Assembly: GCA_029719485.1 (NCBI GenBank)
Contig: CP120722.1
Coordinates: 4,340,001-4,404,000, forward strand
Origin: Kiritimatiellota bacterium B12222
GTDB lineage: Bacteria; Verrucomicrobiota; Kiritimatiellia; SS1-B-03-39; UBA6053
Reading direction: 5' to 3'
DNA length: 64,000 nucleotides
The notes under the pieces are model-generated. The model made no database searches and was not told where the DNA came from. It saw only the letters and a program-made list of their open reading frames with translations. Positions within the stretch are counted from its first letter, which is position 1. Every line of letters begins with the position of its first letter. Shown piece after piece: positions 26,776 through 36,426 of the stretch. Position numbers and translations under genes: made by a program.

Positions 26776-27012
26776 ATGAAGTGCTTGCAATGCGAATCCA
26801 CAAATTTAGCAACTAATGTTAAAGCGGTTGACATAAACCATAACGGAAGCTCAACAAACCTCTCTCTCGAAGTTCATGACAATCCGGGGGCATTGTTGTT
26901 TAAAGGTAAACATTTACTTCCGCTACTAGCAATAGTGTGTATGGACTGCGGATATGTTATGTGGACAGTTTCAAAATCAGATACTGAGTTATTACGAAAC
27001 ACAAATAAATAA
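26776..27012 (+). CDS. Small zinc-ribbon protein of unknown function
   Basis: This is a protein of 78 residues with one CxxC pair at each end of the domain: MKCLQCES at the N-terminus and VCMDCGYVMWTV near the C-terminus. Together they suggest a zinc ribbon. The middle has the hydrophobic stretch GALLFKGKHLLPLLAIV. The start at 26776 is supported by GGAGG eight bases before, so an in-frame ATG at 26761 is less likely. It lies between higA and repeat copy 2, like cargo in the repeat island. I do not recognise a named family. Confidence 0.6.
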   Translation: MKCLQCESTNLATNVKAVDINHNGSSTNLSLEVHDNPGALLFKGKHLLPLLAIVCMDCGYVMWTVSKSDTELLRNTNK

Positions 27013-27046
27013 TCGGGTGGCCGGGAGCTGACCGACGAGGGCCACC

Positions 27047-27308
27047 TCCAGAGTCCGGTACGGACGCCTCCCCAAAGCCCGGTCCGTGAGGGCCGGGAAC
27101 ATAACCACAAAGCAAAATGAGTCCGGTACGGACGCCTCTCTCCCTGCATGGTAACACATCTTGACTCTTGATTTCGGATCTGAACCAGCAAGTGAGAGAG
27201 CCGGCCCTTCAGGCCTCTCCATATTAGTTCACCCCTCATACCAGCCCTTACGGACTGGCCTGTGGAGGGCCTCCCCTTCGGGGCTTTAACACCCACCACC
27301 ATTACAAC
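27047..27308 (+). repeat. Large hairpin-rich repeat, copy 2 (about 262 bp)
   Basis: This copy is closest to copy 3 and begins TCCAGAGTCCGGTACGGAC. The inner hairpin reads GGCC-CTTCA-GGCC and the terminal hairpin CCCC-TTC-GGGG. It begins about 35 bases after the zinc-ribbon gene. Confidence 0.85.
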
Positions 27309-27353
27309 GCCCCTCTGCCCAATGACCATTGACTACCCTCCCCCCACTTCCCC

Positions 27354-27403
27354 AAACCTTCATGCCCTTCAATTCCTTCATGGTGAACCCCCTCAACCCT
27401 TGA
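27354..27403 (+). repeat. Short linker repeat, copy 2
   Basis: This is the same 50-bp element as at 25668-25717, lying between large repeats 2 and 3. A GACCATT motif lies just before it. Confidence 0.8.
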
Positions 27404-27415
27404 CCACAACCCACC

Positions 27416-27678
27416 ACCAGAGTCCGGTACGGACGCCTCCCCAAAGCCCGGTCCGCGAGGGCCGGGAAATAGAACCACAAAGCAAAATGAGTCCGGTACG
27501 GACGACTCTCTTACTGCATGGTAACACATCTTGACTCTTGATTTCGGATCTGAACCAGCAAGTGAGAGAGCTGGCCCTTCAGGCCTCTCCATATTAGTTC
27601 ACCCCTCATACCAGCCCTTGCGGACCGGCCTTTGGAGGGCCTCCCCTTCGGGGCTTTAACACCCACCACCATTACAAC
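27416..27678 (+). repeat. Large hairpin-rich repeat, copy 3 (about 263 bp)
   Basis: This copy is complete. It differs from copy 2 by scattered substitutions such as CTCTCTTACTGCATG for CTCTCTCCCTGCATG and CTTGCGGACCGG for CTTACGGACTGG. Confidence 0.85.
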
Positions 27679-27732
27679 ACCCCTCTGACCTCTACCCAAT
27701 GACCATTGACTACCCTCCCCCCCCCCTTCTCC

Positions 27733-27782
27733 AAACCTTCATGCCCTTCAATTCCTTCATGGTGAACCCCCTCAACCCTTGA
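27733..27782 (+). repeat. Short linker repeat, copy 3
   Basis: This is the same 50-bp element, placed just before large repeat 4. It follows a C-rich run and a GACCATTGAC motif. Confidence 0.8.
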
Positions 27783-27794
27783 CCAAAACCCACC

Positions 27795-28003
27795 TCCAGA
27801 GTCCGGTACGGACGACTCTCTTACTGCATGGCACAACCGATTTAATGTCGATGTGTATTCCAAATCGGGTCGGATTTTTGTCATGCAGTGAGAGAGCCGT
27901 GCTTTCAGCACTCCCAATCCTCTCCGGTATCAATACCAGCCCTTGCGGACCGGCCTTTGGAGAGCCACCCCTTCGGGGTTACAAAAACCACGAGGGTCAC
28001 AAC
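27795..28003 (+). repeat. Large hairpin-rich repeat, copy 4 (shortened, about 209 bp)
   Basis: This copy has a single GTCCGGTACGGAC, as if the two copies of that palindrome had recombined and removed the segment between them. Its centre is unlike the others, but the stems are kept or stronger. CTCTCTTACTGCATG pairs with CATGCAGTGAGAGAG, GTGCT-TTC-AGCAC replaces the GGCC hairpin, and the last hairpin is ACCCC-TTC-GGGGT. Confidence 0.8.
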
Positions 28004-28070
28004 CCAGCTCTGACCGATGCCCCCTGGTAACCAATGCCTATTGCCCAATAACCTCTCCCCTACTACAAAT

Positions 28071-28096
28071 GACCATTGACCATTGACCATTGACCA
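28071..28096 (+). repeat. Short tandem repeat GACCATT
   Basis: There are 3.7 copies of a 7-bp unit. Single or partial copies of the same motif lie before 27354 and before 27733. Confidence 0.8.
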
Positions 28097-28105
28097 CCCT
28101 CCCCC

Positions 28106-28150
28106 AAACCTTCATGCTCTTCAATCCCTTCATGGTGAAAACCCTCAACT
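28106..28150 (+). repeat. Short linker repeat, copy 4 (diverged)
   Basis: This is a diverged copy of the 50-bp element, ending 10 bases before the stop codon of the neighbouring minus-strand gene. It marks the right edge of the repeat island. Confidence 0.7.
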
Positions 28151-28160
28151 CTCCCCACCC

Positions 28161-30692
28161 TCAGGCCTGAAACAGCTCCACGTGCTGACTAAACACATTC
28201 GCACGGAAATGGAGGTTTGGCACATCCACGACCTGCAGCGCATCAAGAATAACAGGATCCGTTTCCGGTAGGAGCTCCGGTAAAATCGAAGGACGATCAT
28301 ACAAGGTTTCCAAATTCACCTCATTGCCCGTTTCCTTAGGCGATACCGCCGCATAAAGAATCTCACACTCAATGAGCTCATTCAAAAAATGCGTCCCCAG
28401 CGAGGCGTCAGGCACCAGATTGTCATGCATCCCCACTCGCTCCAGAATCGCCACCGCCCGATTAATATCCCCAAATCGAACGGGAACTCCCAAAGAAGGC
28501 TCTCGCGTCCCCCATCGTCCGGATCCAATCAGCAAATAACGGACATGCTCAGGCGTCAGTCGATTGAGCCGCCCAATGGTTTTCGCCACCGCATGTTGCT
28601 TTTGCTCCGTGAGCATCGAATAGGCTTCACTCTTCACCAAAATCACCCGGTCGATTTGACTGTAAATGCCCACACCAATCACTGGACCTTTCGCATCAAT
28701 GCACTTGTGCCCAGGAACCAGATCGGCTCCCAAATCCCCCACTTCATCATTTCGAATCTGAAAAGGCCGACACTGGAGGATATTGATACGATACGCATCC
28801 TTATGCAGAAAATTCACACTAAACTCCACATCCACAGGCACCCCATAAGCCTCTTCCAACCAGAGCAACATATGGCGCAACTCTTCAATTAAATCTGTAT
28901 CCTGCAACAGCCCTTTGAAGGTAAGTAAAGGATATTTCTCTCCAGGACGACAAGAGGTAAATAAATGAAATGGAAGAGGATCATCCTCATGAACCAACTC
29001 ATCAAATGCACCCGAGATCATTTGGTTGCACTTTAAATCAAGAGCATCCATTTTACGTTGGGTATTTTCATGCGTGTCGGAAGGTTGCAAGTCGGGCGCG
29101 TTCAACGCAATCACACGCGTATGATCGTCTTCGTTGGGATCTACCGCCCGGGTACCCAACCCAAAGACCAAACGAATGACTCCCGCCTCTGGATCAATAT
29201 CCCGATGCCATACATACGGATTATACGAGAGTCCCACCCCTGCCAATTGCGGATAATAATATGGGCCATAGCGTTGACCCGACACACGCTGCAGCAACAG
29301 CGCCATTTGTTCATCCCGATCCAACAATCCCCTGCGTTTACGATACCGCAAAGCCTCCACCCCTAAGGCACTGGCATACACCTGACGTATCGCATCCAAC
29401 AGGGCCTGCAATCTCGCTTCCGGAGGTCCTTGATTTACACAAAATACACTTTCATATTTCCCCGCAAAAGCGTTTCCATATCCATCCTCCAACAGCGAAC
29501 TCGACCGCACAATAAACGGCGCTTCACCAAAATAGCTGAGCATATCTCGAAGCTGATGAATCGCATGCTCAGGAAAAGTACCTTTCAATATCCGTTCTCT
29601 CGCTTCATCCACCCCATCTAAAAAGGTCTCGGGATCACGTTGCTGTTGCCTAATCCACCACACCTGATTTCGAATAAGGAAAGTGTAATAGATTTCAGAT
29701 CCCACATGGAAGGAATCATGCGCTTCCAACTTTTCATACAAAGAGGGTTCTTTTTCCCGTAGGATTCCCCGGGCAATAATCATCCCCGCCGCCTTCCCTC
29801 CAATTCGCCCAAAGCCAATCAATCGATTACAGATCGCAAGCAAATCTTCTAAAATGAGCATCTCGCTGGCCAAACTGTTCATTTGAGGATCATCCCCAAT
29901 GATCTCCATTAACAATTTTTCAAACAGCGACTTCTTCTCCTCCACCGAAATCGGGCGTCCCTGAAATTCATCCCTCAATAATTCTTTTGCGGTCAATACC
30001 AGACGCTTCCATCGATCTGGACGCGGTTCCGCCAACAACCCCCGCCAATCAGAACTGCGTAACACTTCAGAAATTTCTGCACTAGACTCCACCGGACGAA
30101 AGTCATTCCCCTCACGCAAATGAATTTGATTCAACACTTCACCCGACCGATATTGCACCTTCAAGGGACGGATATACAGCTGTTCATGATGACTAAACAC
30201 ATCCAGCATAAACTGCGTGGTTTCATGTATAGGCGTGAGTGCAAAGGGACTATGGGTATGACGGTAAATCGCAAAATACGCCAAGCGTTGATACTCCAAC
30301 AACCTCGGGCAAGTCAGCATAAAAAAGTTGCCCAGCATCGAATCCGCTCGCCAGGTCTCACTAAGTTCAGACAGACAATCAAATACACAAACCGAGCCCT
30401 CCCCTAAATGGGTAATCACCGTGTGCACTTCATTGACAAAGCCCTCAAAACCCTGTGCAGGATCCGGACGGTGAATCTGAAAACAAAGATCCGACGCCAA
30501 CAGTTCAGGATGCGAAGCAAAACGAAAGTAGATCAGCCGTTTTCCATCGCGATGCGCCGCCTCGGCATAAGGCACCACAAAATCCCGATACTCCTCCCAG
30601 CTCTCCACCTGCCACACGATATTATCGCCTGGCAGGACGCCCTTGAGTACCTGATCAAGTCCGGGAAGCCCAGTAGTGCAAGGAGTAGTCAT
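28161..30692 (-). CDS. PEP/pyruvate-binding domain protein with degenerate KaiC-like N-terminus
   Basis: This is a protein of 843 residues. The first 230 or so look like a KaiC/RadA fold, starting TGLPGLDQVLKGVLPGDNIVW, but the P-loop GxxGxGKT is absent, so ATP binding there is doubtful. From about residue 290 comes the ATP-binding domain of the PEP synthase/pyruvate phosphate dikinase family, with GGKAAGMIIARGI, PFIVRSSSLLEDGYGNAFAGKYES and VDVEFSVNF...INILQCRPFQ. The phosphohistidine swivelling domain and the PEP-binding barrel of PPDK are not evident. It may therefore phosphorylate another partner or act as a regulator. Its last gene bases border the repeat island. Confidence 0.75.
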   Translation of the reverse strand: MTTPCTTGLPGLDQVLKGVLPGDNIVWQVESWEEYRDFVVPYAEAAHRDGKRLIYFRFASHPELLASDLCFQIHRPDPAQGFEGFVNEVHTVITHLGEGSVCVFDCLSELSETWRADSMLGNFFMLTCPRLLEYQRLAYFAIYRHTHSPFALTPIHETTQFMLDVFSHHEQLYIRPLKVQYRSGEVLNQIHLREGNDFRPVESSAEISEVLRSSDWRGLLAEPRPDRWKRLVLTAKELLRDEFQGRPISVEEKKSLFEKLLMEIIGDDPQMNSLASEMLILEDLLAICNRLIGFGRIGGKAAGMIIARGILREKEPSLYEKLEAHDSFHVGSEIYYTFLIRNQVWWIRQQQRDPETFLDGVDEARERILKGTFPEHAIHQLRDMLSYFGEAPFIVRSSSLLEDGYGNAFAGKYESVFCVNQGPPEARLQALLDAIRQVYASALGVEALRYRKRRGLLDRDEQMALLLQRVSGQRYGPYYYPQLAGVGLSYNPYVWHRDIDPEAGVIRLVFGLGTRAVDPNEDDHTRVIALNAPDLQPSDTHENTQRKMDALDLKCNQMISGAFDELVHEDDPLPFHLFTSCRPGEKYPLLTFKGLLQDTDLIEELRHMLLWLEEAYGVPVDVEFSVNFLHKDAYRINILQCRPFQIRNDEVGDLGADLVPGHKCIDAKGPVIGVGIYSQIDRVILVKSEAYSMLTEQKQHAVAKTIGRLNRLTPEHVRYLLIGSGRWGTREPSLGVPVRFGDINRAVAILERVGMHDNLVPDASLGTHFLNELIECEILYAAVSPKETGNEVNLETLYDRPSILPELLPETDPVILDALQVVDVPNLHFRANVFSQHVELFQA

Positions 30693-30727
30693 GAGGAGGA
30701 GAGAGGAGAGTATTCAGCACGCAGTGC

Positions 30728-32122
<1,395 letters not shown>

Positions 32123-32248
32123 TCAAATCTTTTATAAACTCCTATATGCTCATCTAAGCTATGTCCTAACCCCCTTAACGATAAGCCAGCAACCAAAGCG
32201 GGATGAAGCCGCAGCCAACACCACGCATTTGCCTCCTCATTTCCATGA

Positions 32249-33448
32249 TTATTGGATATCAAATGAGATCAATTCCATCTCATCGACCTCAGAGAATTCT
32301 TCGCGTTGTTCAGAGGCCAAGAGCACTTTCACGTCCTGATCAACAAGATACTTGATCGATTTTTTACTGAATTTTTGTGGTGCTTCAGGTAATTTTGCCG
32401 CAGCATCCACGAGGGCTGCACTGTCATAATGACGGAAGTTTCCTCCGGTCAATTTTGCAATATCCTCCAAAGGACGAACCTTCTTTTTGTCCACGCCCAG
32501 GGCGATGGTATTGATTCTGATTTGATAAGGAGGGAGAGATTTGATGTATGAAATTGTTTTCTCTGACGAATCGGCAGAGTTGGCTCCATCGGTCATAAAA
32601 AACACCATATCGGGACGTGGTTCCATATCCAAAACTATTTTCAAAGGATGATACCAATCCGTACCGTATGTGGTAGGGGTCTGATAAATCATACGCTCTA
32701 AAGCCAACAGATTGTTTGCATGGGGCACCAGCCATTGAGGATTCGGACCTTCGGCACCCTCCTTTAATTTCCATCCAATCTTTTGATCACCCTCCCAATA
32801 CTTTGCCACCTCTTGTGCATCTTGATCCGGACGCCAGACGGGTCCAGAAAAGAACAAAACTGTAACCAATCCTTCCTCCCCCACCGCTTCAATCGCGTTC
32901 AGTAAATCATGCTTCATCACGGCCAATTGATCGCGACTCATCGATTGGGAGTAATCAATCACAAAAGCAAAACGATTACCTTTTTCTGTGTTCCCCATAA
33001 AACGGGTGCTGTTTTTTCCTTCGTTCAACACATCTGCAAACCGGATGCCCTTTAACTGCTCGGAAAGCTTTTGCATCTTTACCGGTGATTCCGTTACCTC
33101 TACGAGCGTTTCCTGAACGCTCATCTTGTTTTCAATCAACTCTCTGGTCGACGAGGTGATGGAGGCATCCACGTCTCCCAGATCGGCCGCCTCCAAAGGC
33201 TCAGGCTCCTCTAATTCAACAAGCTCCTCTATTTCCTCTACCTCCAGAAACTCTTCATCCAGCAGGCTCATCACCAAGTGGGTCTGTGGCTCCGTCGTTT
33301 TATTGAGACTCACAACATACAACAGTAAAAATAGAAACAGCGTATTCACCACAACCGAAAAGAAAAGTGCACTCAAGTGGTTGCGCCACAAGGAATGCCG
33401 GGAGAAGAACTGAAATCGGGAGAGCGCGTCTATAAAATTTTCCTGCAT
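32249..33448 (-). CDS. Membrane-anchored von Willebrand factor A domain protein
   Basis: This is a protein of 399 residues with a single N-terminal membrane helix (LFFSVVVNTLFLFLLLYVVSL, about 29-50). A Glu-rich stretch follows (EVEEIEELVELEEPEPLE), reminiscent of TonB-like periplasmic linkers. The VWA domain spans about 150-350 and has a metal-ion site variant in FVIDYSQSMS (DxSxS), with the threonine-bearing loop near TTYGTDWYHPL and FMTDGANS as the third part. It probably works outside the inner membrane. Partners are not visible, and the flanking genes look unrelated. Confidence 0.78.
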   Translation of the reverse strand: MQENFIDALSRFQFFSRHSLWRNHLSALFFSVVVNTLFLFLLLYVVSLNKTTEPQTHLVMSLLDEEFLEVEEIEELVELEEPEPLEAADLGDVDASITSSTRELIENKMSVQETLVEVTESPVKMQKLSEQLKGIRFADVLNEGKNSTRFMGNTEKGNRFAFVIDYSQSMSRDQLAVMKHDLLNAIEAVGEEGLVTVLFFSGPVWRPDQDAQEVAKYWEGDQKIGWKLKEGAEGPNPQWLVPHANNLLALERMIYQTPTTYGTDWYHPLKIVLDMEPRPDMVFFMTDGANSADSSEKTISYIKSLPPYQIRINTIALGVDKKKVRPLEDIAKLTGGNFRHYDSAALVDAAAKLPEAPQKFSKKSIKYLVDQDVKVLLASEQREEFSEVDEMELISFDIQ

Positions 33449-33569
33449 ACGATGTGATTCCCTGGGTGAAGTGTCTACTGTTGGTTTCTAGTAGATACGA
33501 CGCTCCCCCCCGAATCGTTCACCGGCATTCACCTTTTAAACGAATTTCATGCCTCCAGCATCTGCAGCC

Positions 33570-35069
33570 TTATCCGGGAATCGTAAACGAAACAGGATGA
33601 ACATAACGCCCATCTTCATGCCCCACAGCAACGGTTACGCCTCCATCCCCCACAACTCCAATCCACAAGCGGACATGAAGAAGATGACGTTCTCCTTCGA
33701 CCATATCCACGGGCACGGTGGCACCGCCTACCGTACGATGAAAGGCGGGAATGCGGGGAAGTCGACTGTGATCATTGACCAGTAATTTCCCATCCATCCA
33801 CGCCATAATTCCTGAATCGGCACAACACATCAGACGCGTAGCTCCCACGCAGCCCGGCTCTATCCAAGTCAAAAGATCTACCACCTCTCCAGGGTGAAAT
33901 CCCAGCTCCTGAAACTTCAAATGAATCCCGCTCGCAGTGTAACGGTATTTATGAAACGAAGCGGGATCTTGAACCGCTTGAGACCAAAGATCTTCACCAC
34001 CATCCGACAGCGCGGATGCCGAAGGCTTCAACACCAACCACTGATGAATATCATCTGGAAGTTCACCAAGAGTTGCGGTGGGGGATTCAAGTCTTTCACC
34101 TTCATGCAGACTCCAGGTCTGCTGAAGCTTCAACGTTCTCAGGGTCAGTTCTTTAATAGACTGAGGAAGTGGCAGTTCTCGCAAACTGGGATCCATCACC
34201 AGTGGGGCTTGAATAACCTTTCGCCATGCTTCAGGCAACCCTTCTGTCCCATGAAGCAACCCCAGGATCGCACCGCAAGTTGCTCCAGTACAATCCGTAT
34301 CCGCTCCGCAGGATACCGCCAAAAAAATCGACTGAAGGGGATCCCCTTTCCCCCATAATAATCCCACCAATATAAACGACAGATTCATAACCACATCTGT
34401 AAAATTGGCACTCCCATAGTGACGTTGCGTATATTTTTGAGCTGTTTCAGCAGATCGGCCTTCCACATAGAGCATGCAAATTTGATCTAACGCTTGGCGT
34501 AACTTACTTACTTCGGGAAGGAGATCCAAGGCCGTACGCAGTGCCGATTGCAGGTCAGAGGAGGTAAAAAGTGCACTTTCAAACGCAGCCAAAAATCGGG
34601 CAGCCTCCACCCCATCTCCCGCGTGATCCATCAGCGCATCTTCACGCGCAAGCGCCGCCGCAAGTTCAGGCCGACCTGGCGCAACACAGGCCCAAATTTC
34701 AGAACGTATCGCAGCCCCCATTCCATTTTCAAACGCGTTGTTCAATTGCCCCGTAACCGGAGGCAGCAACCCACGGGCCGTATTCCACCGGGCAACCCCG
34801 TATTCATCCGGATAACAGGCATAGTGTTCAGCCGCCGCCTGCGCAAGGTGCCGGGAACGGACTGAGCTCCCATGCTCTTCCATGATCCACACCCAAAGCA
34901 GTTGTAAATCCAAATCATCATTCGCCACCATTACATCAGGTGAGGCAGGTGGCGGCAGCTCAATCGGGCCCGGACAACCTTCATAGGGCATTCCAATGGT
35001 CCCCCCCACCGCTTTCCCAGCCCAACAGGCATAAATTTTATCTGCTAAATCAATGGACGATAAGTTCAT
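33570..35069 (-). CDS. ADP-ribosylglycohydrolase family protein with extra C-terminal domain
   Basis: This is a protein of 499 residues. The first 340 or so form the DraG/ARH fold: KIYACWAGKAVGGTIGMPYEG at the start, NDDLDLQLLW for the first metal site and SCGADTDCTGATCGAILG for the second. The last 150 residues hold a beta-rich region with LMCCADSGIMAWMDGKLL, resembling PA14-like ligand-binding domains. It starts as ATGA overlapping the stop of the HAD gene. In glycan operons such proteins may split N-glycosidic bonds instead of ADP-ribose, but this is inference. It is the last gene of the carbohydrate operon. Confidence 0.8.
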   Translation of the reverse strand: MNLSSIDLADKIYACWAGKAVGGTIGMPYEGCPGPIELPPPASPDVMVANDDLDLQLLWVWIMEEHGSSVRSRHLAQAAAEHYACYPDEYGVARWNTARGLLPPVTGQLNNAFENGMGAAIRSEIWACVAPGRPELAAALAREDALMDHAGDGVEAARFLAAFESALFTSSDLQSALRTALDLLPEVSKLRQALDQICMLYVEGRSAETAQKYTQRHYGSANFTDVVMNLSFILVGLLWGKGDPLQSIFLAVSCGADTDCTGATCGAILGLLHGTEGLPEAWRKVIQAPLVMDPSLRELPLPQSIKELTLRTLKLQQTWSLHEGERLESPTATLGELPDDIHQWLVLKPSASALSDGGEDLWSQAVQDPASFHKYRYTASGIHLKFQELGFHPGEVVDLLTWIEPGCVGATRLMCCADSGIMAWMDGKLLVNDHSRLPRIPAFHRTVGGATVPVDMVEGERHLLHVRLWIGVVGDGGVTVAVGHEDGRYVHPVSFTIPG

Positions 35070-35794
35070 AGCGTTACCCGTGACGGAAGCTGAGGAAGAA
35101 TCTGCAGTAAATCTTGTACTTGCAAAATGGATCCACACCATTCTGCTGCAGGCTGATCGCGTACCACCAAAAATCCGGCACCTATGCCTAAAGATTCAGG
35201 CAACTTCGCATCTTCGTAGGGATGATTTCCCACCACCGCACATTCACCAGGATTCAAATCGCCATCACAAAAAGCACGTTCCCAAAACTCAGATTGATGT
35301 TTCTGTCCTTTTTGATGTGTTGAATTAAAAATATGAAAAAAGACCGGACGATTTTCATGTAAGAGCAACCCTGCCGCATCCAGCTTGAGCAAACAACCAC
35401 TGTGCGGGTTGTTGCTGATCACATGCAAAATATACCCTTTTTCAAGCAATCCATGCACCAACCCCACAGCATCCTCATAGATTTCTAAATTCGTCGGATG
35501 CCAATTTTTCAACGCTTCCATCGATTCAGTAAGGGGCAGCCCCACCCCCTCAATCAACATGGGATAATCCCAAAAGAGCAACTCATCAATCATGCGGGTT
35601 AATTCAGATTCAACATGTTGCTGAGAGAGACCCGATGCCACAGCCAAATCACGGATCATCTCCAACAACACATTTCCACCAAAATACTGATCATCAATTT
35701 GGGGGTCCTGTGCATCATCCGTCAAGGTGCCGTCAATATCGATCAAAACATGTTTAATTTGTTGAAGCGCAGGGGGAGCAGTAAGTATATTCAT
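35066..35794 (-). CDS. HAD family hydrolase
   Basis: This is a cytoplasmic phosphatase-like protein of 242 residues. Motif I is VLIDIDGTLTDD with the nucleophile Asp. Motif II is HVISNNPHSGC, and the motif IV region is ECAVVGNHPYEDAKLPESLGIG, giving the phosphoglycolate phosphatase-like pattern with a helical cap. It starts two bases after the pseudopilin stop and overlaps the next gene by four. The sugar phosphate it may act on is unknown. Confidence 0.85.
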   Translation of the reverse strand: MNILTAPPALQQIKHVLIDIDGTLTDDAQDPQIDDQYFGGNVLLEMIRDLAVASGLSQQHVESELTRMIDELLFWDYPMLIEGVGLPLTESMEALKNWHPTNLEIYEDAVGLVHGLLEKGYILHVISNNPHSGCLLKLDAAGLLLHENRPVFFHIFNSTHQKGQKHQSEFWERAFCDGDLNPGECAVVGNHPYEDAKLPESLGIGAGFLVVRDQPAAEWCGSILQVQDLLQILPQLPSRVTL

Positions 35795-35796
35795 AA

Positions 35797-36426
35797 TTAA
35801 CGAGTGGGTTTAAACAGTGATGAACGGGAATCTTCAATTTCTTCCGGGGTCAAAGCGGAAACATGACCGTCAAAAAACAATGCGTGTGATTTGTTGCGAT
35901 GACGTGGATCTGTCCAACTGACCGAAGGAAGCGCTGGATTAAAAAAATAAACTTTCCCGGGAGGTACATCCAACAGCCATACTTTTTGCGCAGGTGCAGA
36001 AATGTCCGAGATATTCAACCGATACCCATCCATGAACGCCCCACTGCTCGGACCATAACTGATCGCAAAATCTCCTTCTTGTTCCGGACAGCGAAAGGTT
36101 TTATCCGTGCCTTCCTCTAAACTAATATTGGTCCGCACTTCGGCAGCCACATAAGGGGCCAACAGTTTAAACCACGGAGGTTCGGCAAAACCCAAGCCCT
36201 CGCCTCCCGGCGTGTAGACAAAGGGGATCTCCCCTTGGTTATCGACCGCATAACTATAGGTCGCCGTGCCCAAAGAACGCAGATTCGAAAGACATGCCAT
36301 CGCGCGCGCACGACGTAACGCACCGGAAACGGCCGGTACAATGATGGAGGACAACAAGGCCAGGATCGCAATCACAACCAGCATTTCAATCAACGTGAAT
36401 CCTTTTTTTCTCAGTGAAGTATTCAT
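35797..36426 (-). CDS. Pseudopilin with H-X9-DG motif
   Basis: This is a pseudopilin of 209 residues with the prepilin signal KKG/FTLIEMLVVIAILALLSSII, followed by RARAMACLSNLRSLGTATYSYA. The C-terminal HRNKSHALFFDGHVSAL fits the H-X9-DG motif that defines a large PVC group. Its ATG overlaps the stop of the DUF4838 gene as ATGA. It likely helps secrete or display the large enzyme encoded before it, or forms part of a short pseudopilus. Confidence 0.85.
   Translation of the reverse strand: MNTSLRKKGFTLIEMLVVIAILALLSSIIVPAVSGALRRARAMACLSNLRSLGTATYSYAVDNQGEIPFVYTPGGEGLGFAEPPWFKLLAPYVAAEVRTNISLEEGTDKTFRCPEQEGDFAISYGPSSGAFMDGYRLNISDISAPAQKVWLLDVPPGKVYFFNPALPSVSWTDPRHRNKSHALFFDGHVSALTPEEIEDSRSSLFKPTR

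Noticed and set aside
25666-27917. Minus-strand frames with recurring ALTDRALGRRPYRTLE-like peptides
   Set aside because: They lie in the large repeats, shift frame between copies, and differ mostly at amino-acid-changing positions; the hairpins explain the conservation better.
25668-28150. CRISPR array
   Set aside because: Repeat units are long, unevenly spaced and of several kinds, and no cas genes are present.
25621-28160. Integron cassette array
   Set aside because: A toxin-antitoxin pair between repeats recalls cassette arrays, but no integrase gene and no attC core sites (GTTRRRY/RYYYAAC) of the right layout were found.
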